Shown: positions 8,363 through 16,746, counted from the first letter of the stretch. The stretch: 58,278 bases of DNA from Micromonospora costi (GCF_003626655.1 NZ_RBAN01000013.1:1-58278), one strand, 5' to 3'. Notes: generated by a model not told the origin, from the letters alone. Numbers and translations are program-made.

Positions 8363-10195
8363 ATGAGCGCACGAGTACGGGCTCCCGAGCTGCGCGGCCG
8401 GGGCTGGTTGAACACCGGTGGCCGCGACCTCACCCTCGCCGACCTCCGCGGCAAGATCGTAATCGCCGATTTCTGGACCTTCTGCTGCATCAACTGCCTC
8501 CACGTGCTCGACGAGCTGCGCCCGCTCGAGGAGAAGTACGGTGACGTGCTCGTCGTGATCGGTGTCCACTCGCCGAAGTTCGAGCACGAGAAGGACCCGG
8601 AGGCCCTGGCCGCCGCGGTCGAGCGGTACGGCGTGCACCACCCGGTGCTCGACGACCCGGAGATGGACATGTGGCAGCAGTACGCGGCCCGCGCCTGGCC
8701 CACCCTGTCGGTGATCGACCCCGAGGGGTACGTGGTGGCCACCATGGCCGGCGAGGGGCACGCCGAAGGGCTGGCCCGGCTGATCGACGAGCTGATCGCC
8801 ACGCACGAGGCGAAGGGCACCCTGCACCGGGGCGGCGGCCCGTACGTCCCGCCCGCCGAGCCGGAGACGACCCTGCGCTTCCCCGGCAAGGCCGTGGTGC
8901 TGGACAGCGGCAACCTGCTGGTCTCCGACTCGGCGCGGCACTCGCTGGCCGAACTCGCCCCGGACGGTGAGACGCTGGTCCGCCGGATCGGCTCGGGTGA
9001 GCGGGGGCGGGCCGACGGCCCGGCGGGGGCGGCGACGTTCTCCGAGCCGCAGGGCCTCTGCCTGCTGCCGCCGGCCGTGGCCGAGGTGGCCGGTTACGAC
9101 CTGGTCGTCGCGGACACCGTCAACCACCTGCTGCGCGGCGTACGGCTGGCGACCGGCGAGGTGGTCACGGTGGCCGGGAGCGGGCGGCAGTGGCGCTCGA
9201 CGGTCGACGACCACGCGCACGACGCGCTCTCCGTCGACCTCTCCTCCCCGTGGGACCTGGCCTGGTACGACGACAAGATCGTCATCGCGATGGCCGGTAT
9301 CCACCAGCTCTGGTGGTTCGACCCGATCAAGCGGACCGCCGGCATGTACGCGGGCACCACCGTCGAGGCGCTCCGGGACGGCCCGCTGGCCGAGGCGTGG
9401 ATGGCCCAGCCGTCCGGCCTCTCCGTGTCCACCGACGGTGCCCGGCTCTGGGTGGCCGACAGCGAGACCAGCGCCATCCGGTACGTCGAGAACGGGGTGA
9501 TGGGCACGGCGGTCGGGCAGGGCCTGTTCGACTTCGGCCACGTCGACGGGCCGGCCGCTTCGGCGCTGCTCCAGCACCCGCTCGGCGTGTGCGCGCTGCC
9601 CGACGGCTCGGTGCTGATCGCGGACACGTACAACGGGGCGGTCCGCCGCTTCGACCCGGTGACCGACCAGGTCTCGACCGTGGCCGACGGGCTGGCCGAG
9701 CCGAGCGACGTGGTGCTCACCGGCGAGGGCGAGGTGCTGGTGGTGGAGTCCGCCGCGCACCGGCTCACCCGGCTGGCACCGGGTGCGCTGTCGGCGGCCG
9801 GCGCGAGCACCGTGGACGGCCCGCGGCACCGCGCCGAGCGGAAGCCGACGGATGTGACGGCCGGCGAGGTGACCCTGGACATCGTCTTCACCCCGGCGCC
9901 CGGGCAGAAGCTGGACGAGACGTACGGGCCGTCCACCCGGCTGGTCGTCTCGGCGTCGCCGCCCGAGCTGCTCCTGGAGGGCGCCGGCACGACCACCGAG
10001 CTGTCCCGCCAGCTCGTGGTCAACGGCGAGGTGACCGGTGGCGTGCTCCAGGTGACCGCCCAGGCGGCGACCTGCGACGTGGACGTCGAGCACGCGGCCT
10101 GCCACCTCACGCGCCAGGACTGGGGGGTGCCGGTCCGCGTCGTGGACGGCGGCGCGGCCCGCCTGCCGCTGGTGCTGCGCGGCCTGGACGCCTGA
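8363..10195 (+). CDS. Thioredoxin-like/NHL-repeat protein (NHLRC2-like)
   Basis: 610 residues. The N-terminal ~150 residues form a TlpA/thioredoxin-like domain with DFWTFCCINCLHVLDEL; the redox motif is C42-I-N-C45. The rest is an NHL beta-propeller (about 165-490) with blades of the VADTVNHLLRGV, VADSETSAIRYV and IADTYNGAVRRFDPVT type. A short beta-rich tail follows. The domain order matches animal NHLRC2 and its bacterial homologues. No signal peptide is visible, so it is probably cytoplasmic. A thiol-disulfide role is inferred from the CxxC; the partner is unknown. It is monocistronic between two hairpins. Confidence 0.9.
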   Translation: MSARVRAPELRGRGWLNTGGRDLTLADLRGKIVIADFWTFCCINCLHVLDELRPLEEKYGDVLVVIGVHSPKFEHEKDPEALAAAVERYGVHHPVLDDPEMDMWQQYAARAWPTLSVIDPEGYVVATMAGEGHAEGLARLIDELIATHEAKGTLHRGGGPYVPPAEPETTLRFPGKAVVLDSGNLLVSDSARHSLAELAPDGETLVRRIGSGERGRADGPAGAATFSEPQGLCLLPPAVAEVAGYDLVVADTVNHLLRGVRLATGEVVTVAGSGRQWRSTVDDHAHDALSVDLSSPWDLAWYDDKIVIAMAGIHQLWWFDPIKRTAGMYAGTTVEALRDGPLAEAWMAQPSGLSVSTDGARLWVADSETSAIRYVENGVMGTAVGQGLFDFGHVDGPAASALLQHPLGVCALPDGSVLIADTYNGAVRRFDPVTDQVSTVADGLAEPSDVVLTGEGEVLVVESAAHRLTRLAPGALSAAGASTVDGPRHRAERKPTDVTAGEVTLDIVFTPAPGQKLDETYGPSTRLVVSASPPELLLEGAGTTTELSRQLVVNGEVTGGVLQVTAQAATCDVDVEHAACHLTRQDWGVPVRVVDGGAARLPLVLRGLDA

Positions 10196-10253
10196 CGCCA
10201 CGCCGGCGGGCCCCCGTCGTCGTCGGCTGGCGGGTGCCGACCCGGATGCGCGA

Positions 10254-10283
10254 CGGTCCCGGTGCGGGTGGGCACCGGGACCG
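10254..10283. terminator. Bidirectional terminator
   Basis: A perfect 12-bp stem CGGTCCCGGTGC / GCACCGGGACCG with a 6-base loop. It lies between the convergent NHL-protein gene and pxpA, two bases from the pxpA stop. Confidence 0.85.
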
Positions 10284-10285
10284 GC

Positions 10286-11038
10286 TCACGCGGTGAACGC
10301 GGCGAGCGGCACGCCGGCGTCGATCAGCGCGGCGCGGACCATCTCCGCCGAGGCGACCGCGCCGGGGCTGTCCCCGTGCAGGCAGACCGACTCGACGGGG
10401 CAGGGGATCACGCTGCCGTCGACCGCCACCACGGTCCGCTCGGTGGCCATCCGCACCGCCCGCTCGGCGACCTGCTCGGGGTCGGTGACGAGCGCACCCG
10501 GCGCGGTGCGGGGCACCAGGGTCCCGCTGGGCTGGTAGCCGCGGTCGGGGAAGCCCTCGGCCACCGCCCGCAGTCCGGCGCCGACCGCGAGCTGGGCGAG
10601 CACCGAGCCGGGCGCGCAGAGCAGCGGCAGCCGGTGGTCGTACTCGTTGACGGCCGCGACCAGGGCGGCCGCCTGCGACTCGTCGTGCGCGGCCGCGTGG
10701 TAGAGGGCGCCGTGCGGTTTCAGGTAGCGGACCCGCGTGCCGGCCACCTGGCAGAACGCGTCCAGCGCGCCGAGCTGGTAGATGACCTCGTCACGCAGCT
10801 CCGCGAAGTCGTACGCGATGTGCCGCCGGCCGAAGCCGGCCAGGTCCCGGTAGCCGACCTGCGCGCCCACCGCGACCCCTCGGCGCGCCGCCTCCGCGCA
10901 CACCCGTCGCATGGTGGACGCGTCGCCGCCGTGGAAGCCGCAGGCCACGTTCGCGGACGTGACGAGGCCCAGCAGCGCCTCGTCGTCGCCGAGCCGCCAG
11001 ATGCCGAATCCCTCACCCAGGTCAGCGTTGAGGTCCAT
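10286..11038 (-). CDS. pxpA: 5-oxoprolinase subunit A (LamB/YcsF family)
   Basis: 250 residues, the usual length. With PxpB and PxpC it cleaves 5-oxoproline to glutamate using ATP, removing a damage product of glutamine and glutamate. Signatures: MDLNADLGEGFG at the N-terminus, SANVACGFHGGD near 28-39 and LKPHGALYH near 105. It is the last gene of a pxpB-pxpC-pxpA operon; its ATG overlaps the end of pxpC by 17 bases, which implies coupling. Confidence 0.95.
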   Translation of the reverse strand: MDLNADLGEGFGIWRLGDDEALLGLVTSANVACGFHGGDASTMRRVCAEAARRGVAVGAQVGYRDLAGFGRRHIAYDFAELRDEVIYQLGALDAFCQVAGTRVRYLKPHGALYHAAAHDESQAAALVAAVNEYDHRLPLLCAPGSVLAQLAVGAGLRAVAEGFPDRGYQPSGTLVPRTAPGALVTDPEQVAERAVRMATERTVVAVDGSVIPCPVESVCLHGDSPGAVASAEMVRAALIDAGVPLAAFTA

Positions 11039-11882
11039 GGAATCTGACGGTAGTGCCTGGCCGGGCCTGGGCGAGCGCTGTCACGTCGTCCACCACCCCG
11101 ATGACCGGGTAGCCGCCGGTCGTGGGGTGGTCGGCGAGGAACACCAGCGGTTGGCCGTCCGCCGGCACCTGCACCGCGCCGAGAACGATGCCCTCGCTGG
11201 GCAGCTCGCGGGCCATCGCGCGGGGCAGGGGCGCGCCGGCCAGTCGCGCGCCGACCCGGTTGCTCACCGGGCTCACGGTGTACGCGGTGCCGAGCAGCCG
11301 GTCGAGCGCGACGGGAGTGAACCAGTCGTCCCGGGGACCGAGCCGGACGCGTAGGCGCAGCTCGTCGGGGTGCGCCGGCGCGACGGTGACGTCCACCGGC
11401 GGTGGCGGCCCGGCCGGGGTGCCGAGGGGCAGCCGGTCGCCGTCGCGCAACGGTGGTGGGCCGAGCCCGGAGAGGGTGTCGGTGGCCCGGCTGCCGAGCA
11501 CGGGCGGCACGTCGATCCCGCCGCAGACGGCCAGCCAGCTCCGGACGCCCCGACGGGCGGGAGCGATCCGCAGCACGGCTCCCGCGGGCGCCGAGAGCGG
11601 GCGGCCGGTGTCGCCCGGCCGTTCCCCGATCCGCACCTCGACGTCGGCGCCGGTGACCGCGACCGTGGCCGCCCGGGACAGCCGCAACGCGCAGCCGGTC
11701 AGGGTGATCTCCAGCCCGGCCGCGTCCTCGGGGTTGCCGACCAGCCGGTTGGCCAGCCGCAGGGCGGCCGGATCGAGCGCGCCGGAGCGGGGCACCCCGA
11801 GGTGCGCGTAGCCGGGGCGGCCCAGGTCCTGCACGGTGGTGAGCGCCCCGGCGCGGAGCACGTGCAGGTCGCCGTTCCTCAC
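11022..11882 (-). CDS. pxpC: 5-oxoprolinase subunit C (biotin-dependent carboxylase-like)
   Basis: 286 residues. GTG start (VRNGDLHVLRAG) whose codon overlaps the pxpB stop as GTGA. Family signatures: TTVQDLGRPGYAHLGVPRSG near residue 15, the WLAVCGGIDVPPVLGSRATD block near 110, NRVGARLAG, and the C-terminal DHPTTGGYPVIGVV. It resembles KipA and the carboxylase-like half of allophanate hydrolase. A much longer in-frame extension exists upstream but is only the shadow of pxpB. Confidence 0.93.
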   Translation of the reverse strand: MRNGDLHVLRAGALTTVQDLGRPGYAHLGVPRSGALDPAALRLANRLVGNPEDAAGLEITLTGCALRLSRAATVAVTGADVEVRIGERPGDTGRPLSAPAGAVLRIAPARRGVRSWLAVCGGIDVPPVLGSRATDTLSGLGPPPLRDGDRLPLGTPAGPPPPVDVTVAPAHPDELRLRVRLGPRDDWFTPVALDRLLGTAYTVSPVSNRVGARLAGAPLPRAMARELPSEGIVLGAVQVPADGQPLVFLADHPTTGGYPVIGVVDDVTALAQARPGTTVRFHGPQR

Positions 11883-12505
11883 GCCGGCGCCAGCCGGACG
11901 CGGGTGCCCGGGGTGAGCCGGGCCGGCGGGTCGGCGGCCACATCGAAGAGGACCAGCCCGGTCCGGCCGACGAGCAGCCACCCGCCCGGGGAGGCGGTCG
12001 GGTAGATCCCGGCGTACGGGCCGGCCAGCGCCACCGAGCCGGCCGGCACGCGCGCGCGGGGTGTGGGAAGCCGGGGCAGCGCGAGCGCGGCGGGGAGGCC
12101 GGTGAGGTAGGGGAATCCGGGGGCGAAGCCGCAGAACGCCACCCGGAACTCGGTGCCGGCCAGCCGCTCGACCACGGCCGGCACGCTGGCGCCCCAGTGC
12201 TCCGCGACGGCCGGCAGGTCCGCGCCGTCGTACGTGACGGGCACCTCGACGACGCCGGCCGTGCCGCGGACCGGCGCCGGGCGCGGCGTCCAGCCGGCGA
12301 TCGACCGGGCGGTGGCCGCCGGGTCCGGTACGCCGTCGAGCAGCACGGTGGCCGCGGCCGGGACTATCTCGATGGCGTCCAGCTCGCCCCGGTCGCGGCG
12401 GCGGGCCAGCTCCGCCCGCCACGCCTCGACCCGGCCGGGTACGTCCGGCTCGTCCTCGCCGCAGTCGAGCAGCAGGGCGTACGCCCCGACGCGTCGGATC
12501 CGCAT
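11879..12505 (-). CDS. pxpB: 5-oxoprolinase subunit B (KipI family)
   Basis: 208 residues, first gene of the operon. Start chosen at ATG 12505 (MRIRRVGAYALLLDC), because the upstream extension runs antisense to the TrhA gene. KipI-type signatures: GFAPGFPYLTGLP near 133, PRLPTPRARVPAGSVALAG near 147 and TASPGGWLLVGRT near 175. It forms the ATP-dependent cleavage unit with PxpC. The start lies ~100 bases from the divergent TrhA gene, so the two promoters share this short region. Confidence 0.93.
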   Translation of the reverse strand: MRIRRVGAYALLLDCGEDEPDVPGRVEAWRAELARRRDRGELDAIEIVPAAATVLLDGVPDPAATARSIAGWTPRPAPVRGTAGVVEVPVTYDGADLPAVAEHWGASVPAVVERLAGTEFRVAFCGFAPGFPYLTGLPAALALPRLPTPRARVPAGSVALAGPYAGIYPTASPGGWLLVGRTGLVLFDVAADPPARLTPGTRVRLAPA

Positions 12506-12576
12506 CAGGCCATCTTGGCGGAAGTGGCGCCGCGCCGGGTGGCGTCGCGCCGCGTGACGAGTCGCACTACCCCCAA

Positions 12577-12599
12577 GTAACCTACGCTGCCGTAACCTA
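12577..12599 (+). promoter_or_regulatory. Repeated GTAACCTA with inverted repeat before the TrhA gene
   Basis: GTAACCTA occurs twice with a 15-base period (12577-12584 and 12592-12599). Between them TACG-CTGC-CGTA (12583-12594) forms an inverted repeat. The downstream TAACCT (12593-12598) sits at the right distance to be the -10 of a transcript starting at the GTG codon (12605), which would then be leaderless. The arrangement resembles a TetR-type operator over a -10 box. The regulator is unknown. Confidence 0.45.
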
Positions 12600-12604
12600 T
12601 TGGC

Positions 12605-13282
12605 GTGACCACCTCCGCACCGCTCCGGCTCAAGCCGGTCGACATCGGCAAGCCGCGGATGCGCGGCTGGCTGCACACGTACGCGTTCTTCGTGGCCGTG
12701 GTCTGCGGCATCGTGCTCTGCGCGATCGCCGCCACCCGTCCCGGCTGGGCCCCGCTGGTCAGCTGCGTCGTCTACAGCCTGACCGTGTGCGGGCTCTTCG
12801 GCACCAGCGCCCTCTACCACCGTCGCGTGTGGTCGGAGCGGGGCTACCAGGTCATGCGCCGGATGGACCACTCGATGATCTTCGTGTTCATCGCCGGCAC
12901 GTACACGCCGTTCTGCGTCCTGCTGCTGAACCCGCGGCCGGCGACCGTGATGCTCGCGCTGGTCTGGGGCGGGGCGCTCGCCGGGGTCGCCCTCAAGCTG
13001 ATCTGGCCGCACGCGCCCCGCTGGGTCTCCGCCCCGCTCTACCTGGCGCTCGGGTGGGTGGCCGTGGCGATGCTGCCGCAGATCCTGCACGAGGGCGGGG
13101 TCACCGCGTTGGTGCTGCTGCTCGCCGGCGGCGCCGTCTACAGCGTCGGCGCGGTCTTCTACGCGCTGCGCCGGCCGAACCCGTGGCCCACCGTCTTCGG
13201 TCACCACGAGTTCTTCCACGCCTGCACGCTGGTCGCCGCGATCTGCCACCACGTGGCCATCTACTTCGCGCTCTTCGCCTGA
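12605..13282 (+). CDS. trhA: Hemolysin III/TrhA-type (PAQR) membrane protein
   Basis: 225 residues with about seven transmembrane helices. Diagnostic PAQR motifs are all present: SALYHRR (about 63-69), RRMDHSMIFVFIAGTYTPF near 85-103 and the C-terminal GHHEFFHACTLVAAICHH. These histidines and the aspartate form a buried metal site in the family. Bacterial members are called hemolysin III, but their likely role is membrane-lipid homeostasis rather than lysis. GTG start; no separate ribosome-binding site is evident, in line with a leaderless message. Confidence 0.93.
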   Translation: MTTSAPLRLKPVDIGKPRMRGWLHTYAFFVAVVCGIVLCAIAATRPGWAPLVSCVVYSLTVCGLFGTSALYHRRVWSERGYQVMRRMDHSMIFVFIAGTYTPFCVLLLNPRPATVMLALVWGGALAGVALKLIWPHAPRWVSAPLYLALGWVAVAMLPQILHEGGVTALVLLLAGGAVYSVGAVFYALRRPNPWPTVFGHHEFFHACTLVAAICHHVAIYFALFA

Positions 13283-13327
13283 CGGGCCACGGCGCCGGGA
13301 CCGGCCCGCCAGCGACGCGGGCACGAC

Positions 13328-13355
13328 GAGGGCCCCGCGACGTCGCGGGGCCCTC
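13328..13355. terminator. Bidirectional palindromic terminator
   Basis: A 28-base perfect palindrome (arms GAGGGCCCCGCGAC and its complement) between the convergent TrhA and DUF6458 genes. Confidence 0.85.
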
Positions 13356-13372
13356 GGCAGCGGTGGTGGGGT

Positions 13373-13660
13373 TCAGACGGTGGGGCCCGGCCGGCGAACC
13401 TCGCGGTACTCCTGCACGACGCGGTCCTGGGCGGGGACCACACGGTCGGTCACCACGCGGTCCTCGCGCACGGGAGTCGTGGTCACCACGGCGCGCCGGC
13501 GGTTGTTCCAGAAGTAGAGGGTGACGAGCAGACCGGCGACGCCGGCGAGCATCAGCACCCACCCGACGACGGCCAGGTTCAGCCAACCGAGGTCGGCCTC
13601 CACGGCGAATGCGAAGATCGCGCCCAGCGCGATCAGGAAAATGCTGCCACCAATGCCCAT
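13373..13660 (-). CDS. DUF6458 family small membrane protein
   Basis: 95 residues. Two transmembrane helices (about 4-24, GGSIFLIALGAIFAFAV; about 30-50, AVVGWVLMLAGVAGLLVTLY) are followed by a charged cytoplasmic tail rich in Arg, Val and Asp (RVVTDRVVPAQDRVVQEYRE). The MGIG...L-IALGAI start is typical of this actinobacterial family. Function unknown. A paralogue lies 700 bases away at 14352-14621, on the far side of a phosphatase gene. Confidence 0.88.
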   Translation of the reverse strand: MGIGGSIFLIALGAIFAFAVEADLGWLNLAVVGWVLMLAGVAGLLVTLYFWNNRRRAVVTTTPVREDRVVTDRVVPAQDRVVQEYREVRRPGPTV

Positions 13661-13773
13661 CGTCGCCTCCTCGGCTCTCAGCTGGCGTTACGTCCCGCCG
13701 CGGCCATCGGTGAGGTTGCGGCATCCATCGACTTACCCCGGCACCGTGATCGCCAATCGGGCAAGCTGGTGGC

Positions 13774-14310
13774 ATGACGGACGCGTACGCCGGGGGACGC
13801 ACACTGGTGTTGTTGCGGCACTCGAAGGCCGAGCAGTCGGAGGACGCACCGGACGCGGACCGGCCCCTGACCACCCGGGGGCGGGCCGACGCGGAGGCCG
13901 CGGGCGCCTGGCTCGCCAAACACGGCCTGCTGCCGGACGTGGTGCTCTGCTCGACCGCCCGACGGACGCGGGAGACGTGGCACGGCGTGGCGATGGGGAT
14001 GACCGGCTCGCCACCCGAGGGCGGTTCGGCGGGTCCCCGCCCCGATGTCCGGTACGAGGCGGACGCCTACGAGGCGCACCCGGAGGACCTGTTGGCCCTG
14101 GTCCGGCGGGTGGATCCGGCCGCCCGTACGGTGCTGCTGATCGCGCACAACCCGGGCATCTCGCTGCTGTCCGCCCTGTTGGACCCGCAGCGGGCCGACC
14201 CGGACGGTCTGCGTACGACCGATCTGGCGGTGCACCGGAGCGCGCCGCCGTGGGCGGACCTCGACCGGGGTGGCGCGGAGCTGACCGACCGCTACACGGC
14301 ACGAAGCTGA
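13774..14310 (+). CDS. SixA-type histidine phosphatase
   Basis: 178 residues. Phosphoglycerate-mutase fold with the catalytic histidine in LVLLRHSKAEQSED (about 11-24). The branch motif STARRTRETW lies near 60, and the second catalytic histidine lies in LLIAHNPGISLL. SixA of E. coli dephosphorylates histidine phosphotransfer proteins; the substrate here is unknown. The gene is transcribed opposite to two flanking DUF6458 genes, which suggests, without proving, a link to those membrane proteins. Confidence 0.88.
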   Translation: MTDAYAGGRTLVLLRHSKAEQSEDAPDADRPLTTRGRADAEAAGAWLAKHGLLPDVVLCSTARRTRETWHGVAMGMTGSPPEGGSAGPRPDVRYEADAYEAHPEDLLALVRRVDPAARTVLLIAHNPGISLLSALLDPQRADPDGLRTTDLAVHRSAPPWADLDRGGAELTDRYTARS

Positions 14311-14341
14311 GCCACCCACCGATTCGGTGGGTGGCTCAGCG
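14307..14341. terminator. Bidirectional terminator overlapping the phosphatase stop
   Basis: A near-perfect long hairpin, GCTGAGCCACCCACCG / CGGTGGGTGGCTCAGC with a 3-base loop. The TGA stop of the phosphatase lies inside the left arm. It serves the convergent DUF6458 gene as well. Confidence 0.88.
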
Positions 14342-14351
14342 GTGTCCGGCC

Positions 14352-14621
14352 TCAGGAGGGTGGCGCGGTCGGCGGCGGCGGGTCGGGAGGCGGCGGCATC
14401 ATCGCGGTCGGATGGGACAGCCGGTTCTCCTCCACGATCAGCGTGCGGGCCCGCTTGCGCCGGTCCTGCCAGAACCACAGCGTGGTGAGCAGGACGGCCA
14501 GCCCGGCCAGGATGAACACCCAGCCGACCGCGCGCAGGTCGACCCACCAGACGTTGGCTCTGATGGCAAAGGTGAGGATCGCGCCGATCGCGATCAGGAA
14601 GATGCCACTTCCAATGCCCAT
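14352..14621 (-). CDS. DUF6458 family small membrane protein, second copy
   Basis: 89 residues, clearly paralogous to the protein at 13373-13660: same MGIG-GIFLIA-GAI start, two transmembrane helices and a basic WFWQDRRKRAR segment. Its tail differs (RLSHPTAMMPPPPDPPPP). A local duplication with the phosphatase gene in between is the simplest explanation. Function unknown. Confidence 0.88.
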   Translation of the reverse strand: MGIGSGIFLIAIGAILTFAIRANVWWVDLRAVGWVFILAGLAVLLTTLWFWQDRRKRARTLIVEENRLSHPTAMMPPPPDPPPPTAPPS

Positions 14622-14725
14622 GTCCGCTGGACTCCCCCGTGCGATGGGTTCGGGCGTGTTCCGACGTGGTCCCGCAGCGGTTACCCGCCACGACGCCGGG
14701 CTACCCGGCCCACCCGCCCAATCCC

Positions 14726-14803
14726 CCCGCGATCTTGCACTTTCGGCCCTCGTTATGGGCCTTTTATCCCCGTATGCCGGGGCAGGAGGTGCAAGATCGC
14801 GGG
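14726..14803. repeat. Intergenic palindromic element A (three-way fold)
   Basis: The outer stem is a perfect 15 bp, CCCGCGATCTTGCAC (14726-14740) with GTGCAAGATCGCGGG (14789-14803). The 48-base interior contains two smaller hairpins: GGCCC...GGGCC (14745-14761) and CCCCG...CGGGG (14768-14782). The fold predicted by eye is therefore a cruciform-like three-way junction. It lies between two leftward genes. It belongs with the elements at 25183, 25908 and 43182, which share the GATCNTG core. There is no open reading frame in it. Confidence 0.8.
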
Positions 14804-14822
14804 AGTGGGGGACGGGGAACGG

Positions 14823-16679
14823 TCAGAAGGACTCTTCCGGGAGGTCCATGACGTCCAGGTCGGTGTTCTCGATGATCCGGCGATCGGCGCCGATGCGGGG
14901 CAGCACCTCGCGGGCGAAGAACCGGGCGGCGGCCACCTTGCCGGTGTAGAACGCCTTGTCCGAGGCCGAAACCTCGCCGTTCAGCGCCCGCAGCGCCACG
15001 TCGGCCTGCTTCTGCAGCAGCCAGCCGACGACCAGGTCGCCGACTGCCAGCAGGAACCGCCGGCTGCTCAGGCCCACCTTGTAGAGGGCCCGCGCGTCAC
15101 CACCCTGCGCCTCGCCCAGCCAGCCGGTCATCACACCGAGGATGTTCTGGATCTCGGCGAGCGCCTTGCCGAGCGCCTGCCGCTCCTCCTTGAGCTGACC
15201 GTTGCCGCCCTCCGAGGTGATGAACTCCTGGATCTCACCGGCGACCGCCATGAGGGCCTTGCCGTTGTCCCGAACGATCTTCCGGAAGACGAGGTCGAGG
15301 CTCTGGATGGCCGTGGTGCCCTCGTACAGGGTGTCGATCTTCGAGTCGCGGACGTACTGCTCCAGGGGGTAGTCCTGGAGGAAGCCGGAACCACCGAAGG
15401 TCTGCAGCGCCTCGTGGCCGAGCAGCTCGTACGCCCGCTCGGAGCCGACGCCCTTGACCAGCGGCAGCAGCAGGTCGTTGACCCGCTTGGCGAGCTTGGT
15501 GGCCTTCTCGTCACCGGCCGCCTCGGCGATGGCGACCTTGTCCTGCCAGGACGCCGTGTAGAGCACCAGCGCGCGCAGACCCTCGGCGTACGACTTCTGG
15601 AGCAGCAGCGAGCGCCGCACGTCCGGGTGGTGGGTGATGGTCACCCGCGGTGCGGTCTTGTCGGCCTGCTGGACGAGGTCGGCGCCCTGGACGCGGTTCT
15701 TGGCGTACTCGAGCGCGTTCAGGTAGCCGGTGGAGAGGGTGGCGATCGCCTTGGTGCCGACCATCATCCGGGCGTACTCGATGATCATGAACATCTGCCG
15801 GATGCCATCGTGCCTGTCGCCCAGCAGCCAGCCCTTGGCCGGCACGCCGTGCTCACCGAAGGTCATCTCGCAGGTGTTCGAGACCTTGATGCCCATCTTG
15901 TGCTCGACGTTGGTGGCGAAGACGCCGTTGCGCTCGCCCAGCTCGCCGGTCTCCTCGTCGAAGTGGTACTTCGGCACCACGAAGAGCGAGAGGCCCTTCG
16001 TGCCGGGGCCGCCGACACCCTCGACGCCGACCGGACGGGCCAGCACATAGTGGACGATGTTGTCGGTCAGGTCGTGCTCGCCCGAGGTGATGAAGCGCTT
16101 CACACCCTCGATGTGCCACGAGCCGTCCGGCTGCGGGATCGCGCGGGTGCGCCCGGCGCCGACGTCCGAGCCGGCGTCCGGCTCGGTGAGCACCATCGTC
16201 GAGCCCCACTGCTTCTCGATGAACAGCTTGGCCCACTTCTTCTGCCGCTCGGTGCCCTCGACGTGCAGGACGTGCGCGAAGGACGGGCCGGAGGCGTACA
16301 TCCAGACCGGGGCGTTCGAGCCGAGCACCAGCTCGGCGAGCGCCCACCAGAGGGCCCGGGGAGCGTTGGTGCCGTCCAGCTCCGGCGGGAGGTCGAGCCG
16401 CCAGAACTCCGACTCCATGAACGCCCGGTACGACTTCTTGAACGCCTCGGGCAGGGGCGCGGTGTGGGTGGCCGGGTCGAAGACCGGCGGGTTACGGTCG
16501 CTGTCCGAGTAGCTGGCGGCCAGGTCCTCGCGGGCGAGGCGGTCCACCTCGGCGAGGATGCTGCGTGCGGTGTCGATGTCGAGCTCCGCGTACGGCTCCT
16601 GGCCGAACGCCCGGTCCGCACCGAAGACCTCGAAGAGGTTGAACTCGAGGTCCCGCAGGTTGCTCTTGTAGTGGGTCAT
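14823..16679 (-). CDS. FadE5-like acyl-CoA dehydrogenase
   Basis: 618 residues, of the long (~610) acyl-CoA dehydrogenase class. The N-terminus MTHYKSNLRDLEFNLFEVFG closely resembles mycobacterial FadE5. The FAD-binding region includes VLTEPDAGSDVGAG near 168-181 and VKRFITSGEHDL. The C-terminal helical domain contains ALQTFGGSGFLQDYPLEQYVRD and a further alpha-helical extension. It catalyses the first, FAD-linked desaturation of acyl-CoA; electrons pass to ETF. ATG 16679 is preferred over GTG 16685 from similarity and the GGGG spacing. A double inverted-repeat operator lies just upstream (16708-16746). Confidence 0.92.
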   Translation of the reverse strand: MTHYKSNLRDLEFNLFEVFGADRAFGQEPYAELDIDTARSILAEVDRLAREDLAASYSDSDRNPPVFDPATHTAPLPEAFKKSYRAFMESEFWRLDLPPELDGTNAPRALWWALAELVLGSNAPVWMYASGPSFAHVLHVEGTERQKKWAKLFIEKQWGSTMVLTEPDAGSDVGAGRTRAIPQPDGSWHIEGVKRFITSGEHDLTDNIVHYVLARPVGVEGVGGPGTKGLSLFVVPKYHFDEETGELGERNGVFATNVEHKMGIKVSNTCEMTFGEHGVPAKGWLLGDRHDGIRQMFMIIEYARMMVGTKAIATLSTGYLNALEYAKNRVQGADLVQQADKTAPRVTITHHPDVRRSLLLQKSYAEGLRALVLYTASWQDKVAIAEAAGDEKATKLAKRVNDLLLPLVKGVGSERAYELLGHEALQTFGGSGFLQDYPLEQYVRDSKIDTLYEGTTAIQSLDLVFRKIVRDNGKALMAVAGEIQEFITSEGGNGQLKEERQALGKALAEIQNILGVMTGWLGEAQGGDARALYKVGLSSRRFLLAVGDLVVGWLLQKQADVALRALNGEVSASDKAFYTGKVAAARFFAREVLPRIGADRRIIENTDLDVMDLPEESF

Positions 16680-16707
16680 GCTCACTGGCCCCGCTTCCGG
16701 ACACGTG

Positions 16708-16746
16708 TTACCGATCAGTAACCCCGACTCTATTACCGGTCGGTAG
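16708..16746 (-). promoter_or_regulatory. Double inverted-repeat operator upstream of the FadE5-like gene
   Basis: Two 14-base inverted repeats with starts 25 bases apart: TTACCGATCAGTAA (16708-16721) and TTACCGGTCGGTAG (16733-16746). Both fit TTACC-N4-GGTAA with one or two deviations. They lie 30-70 bases upstream of the acyl-CoA dehydrogenase start. Such sites are typical of TetR-family repressors of lipid genes. A perfect TTACC-N4-GGTAA site occurs upstream of the EtfD-like gene (38966-38981). Confidence 0.65.

Noticed and set aside
9094..10275. Open frame antisense to the NHL-repeat protein
   Set aside because: Ser/Arg/Thr-rich shadow with no motif. The plus-strand propeller repeats are clear.
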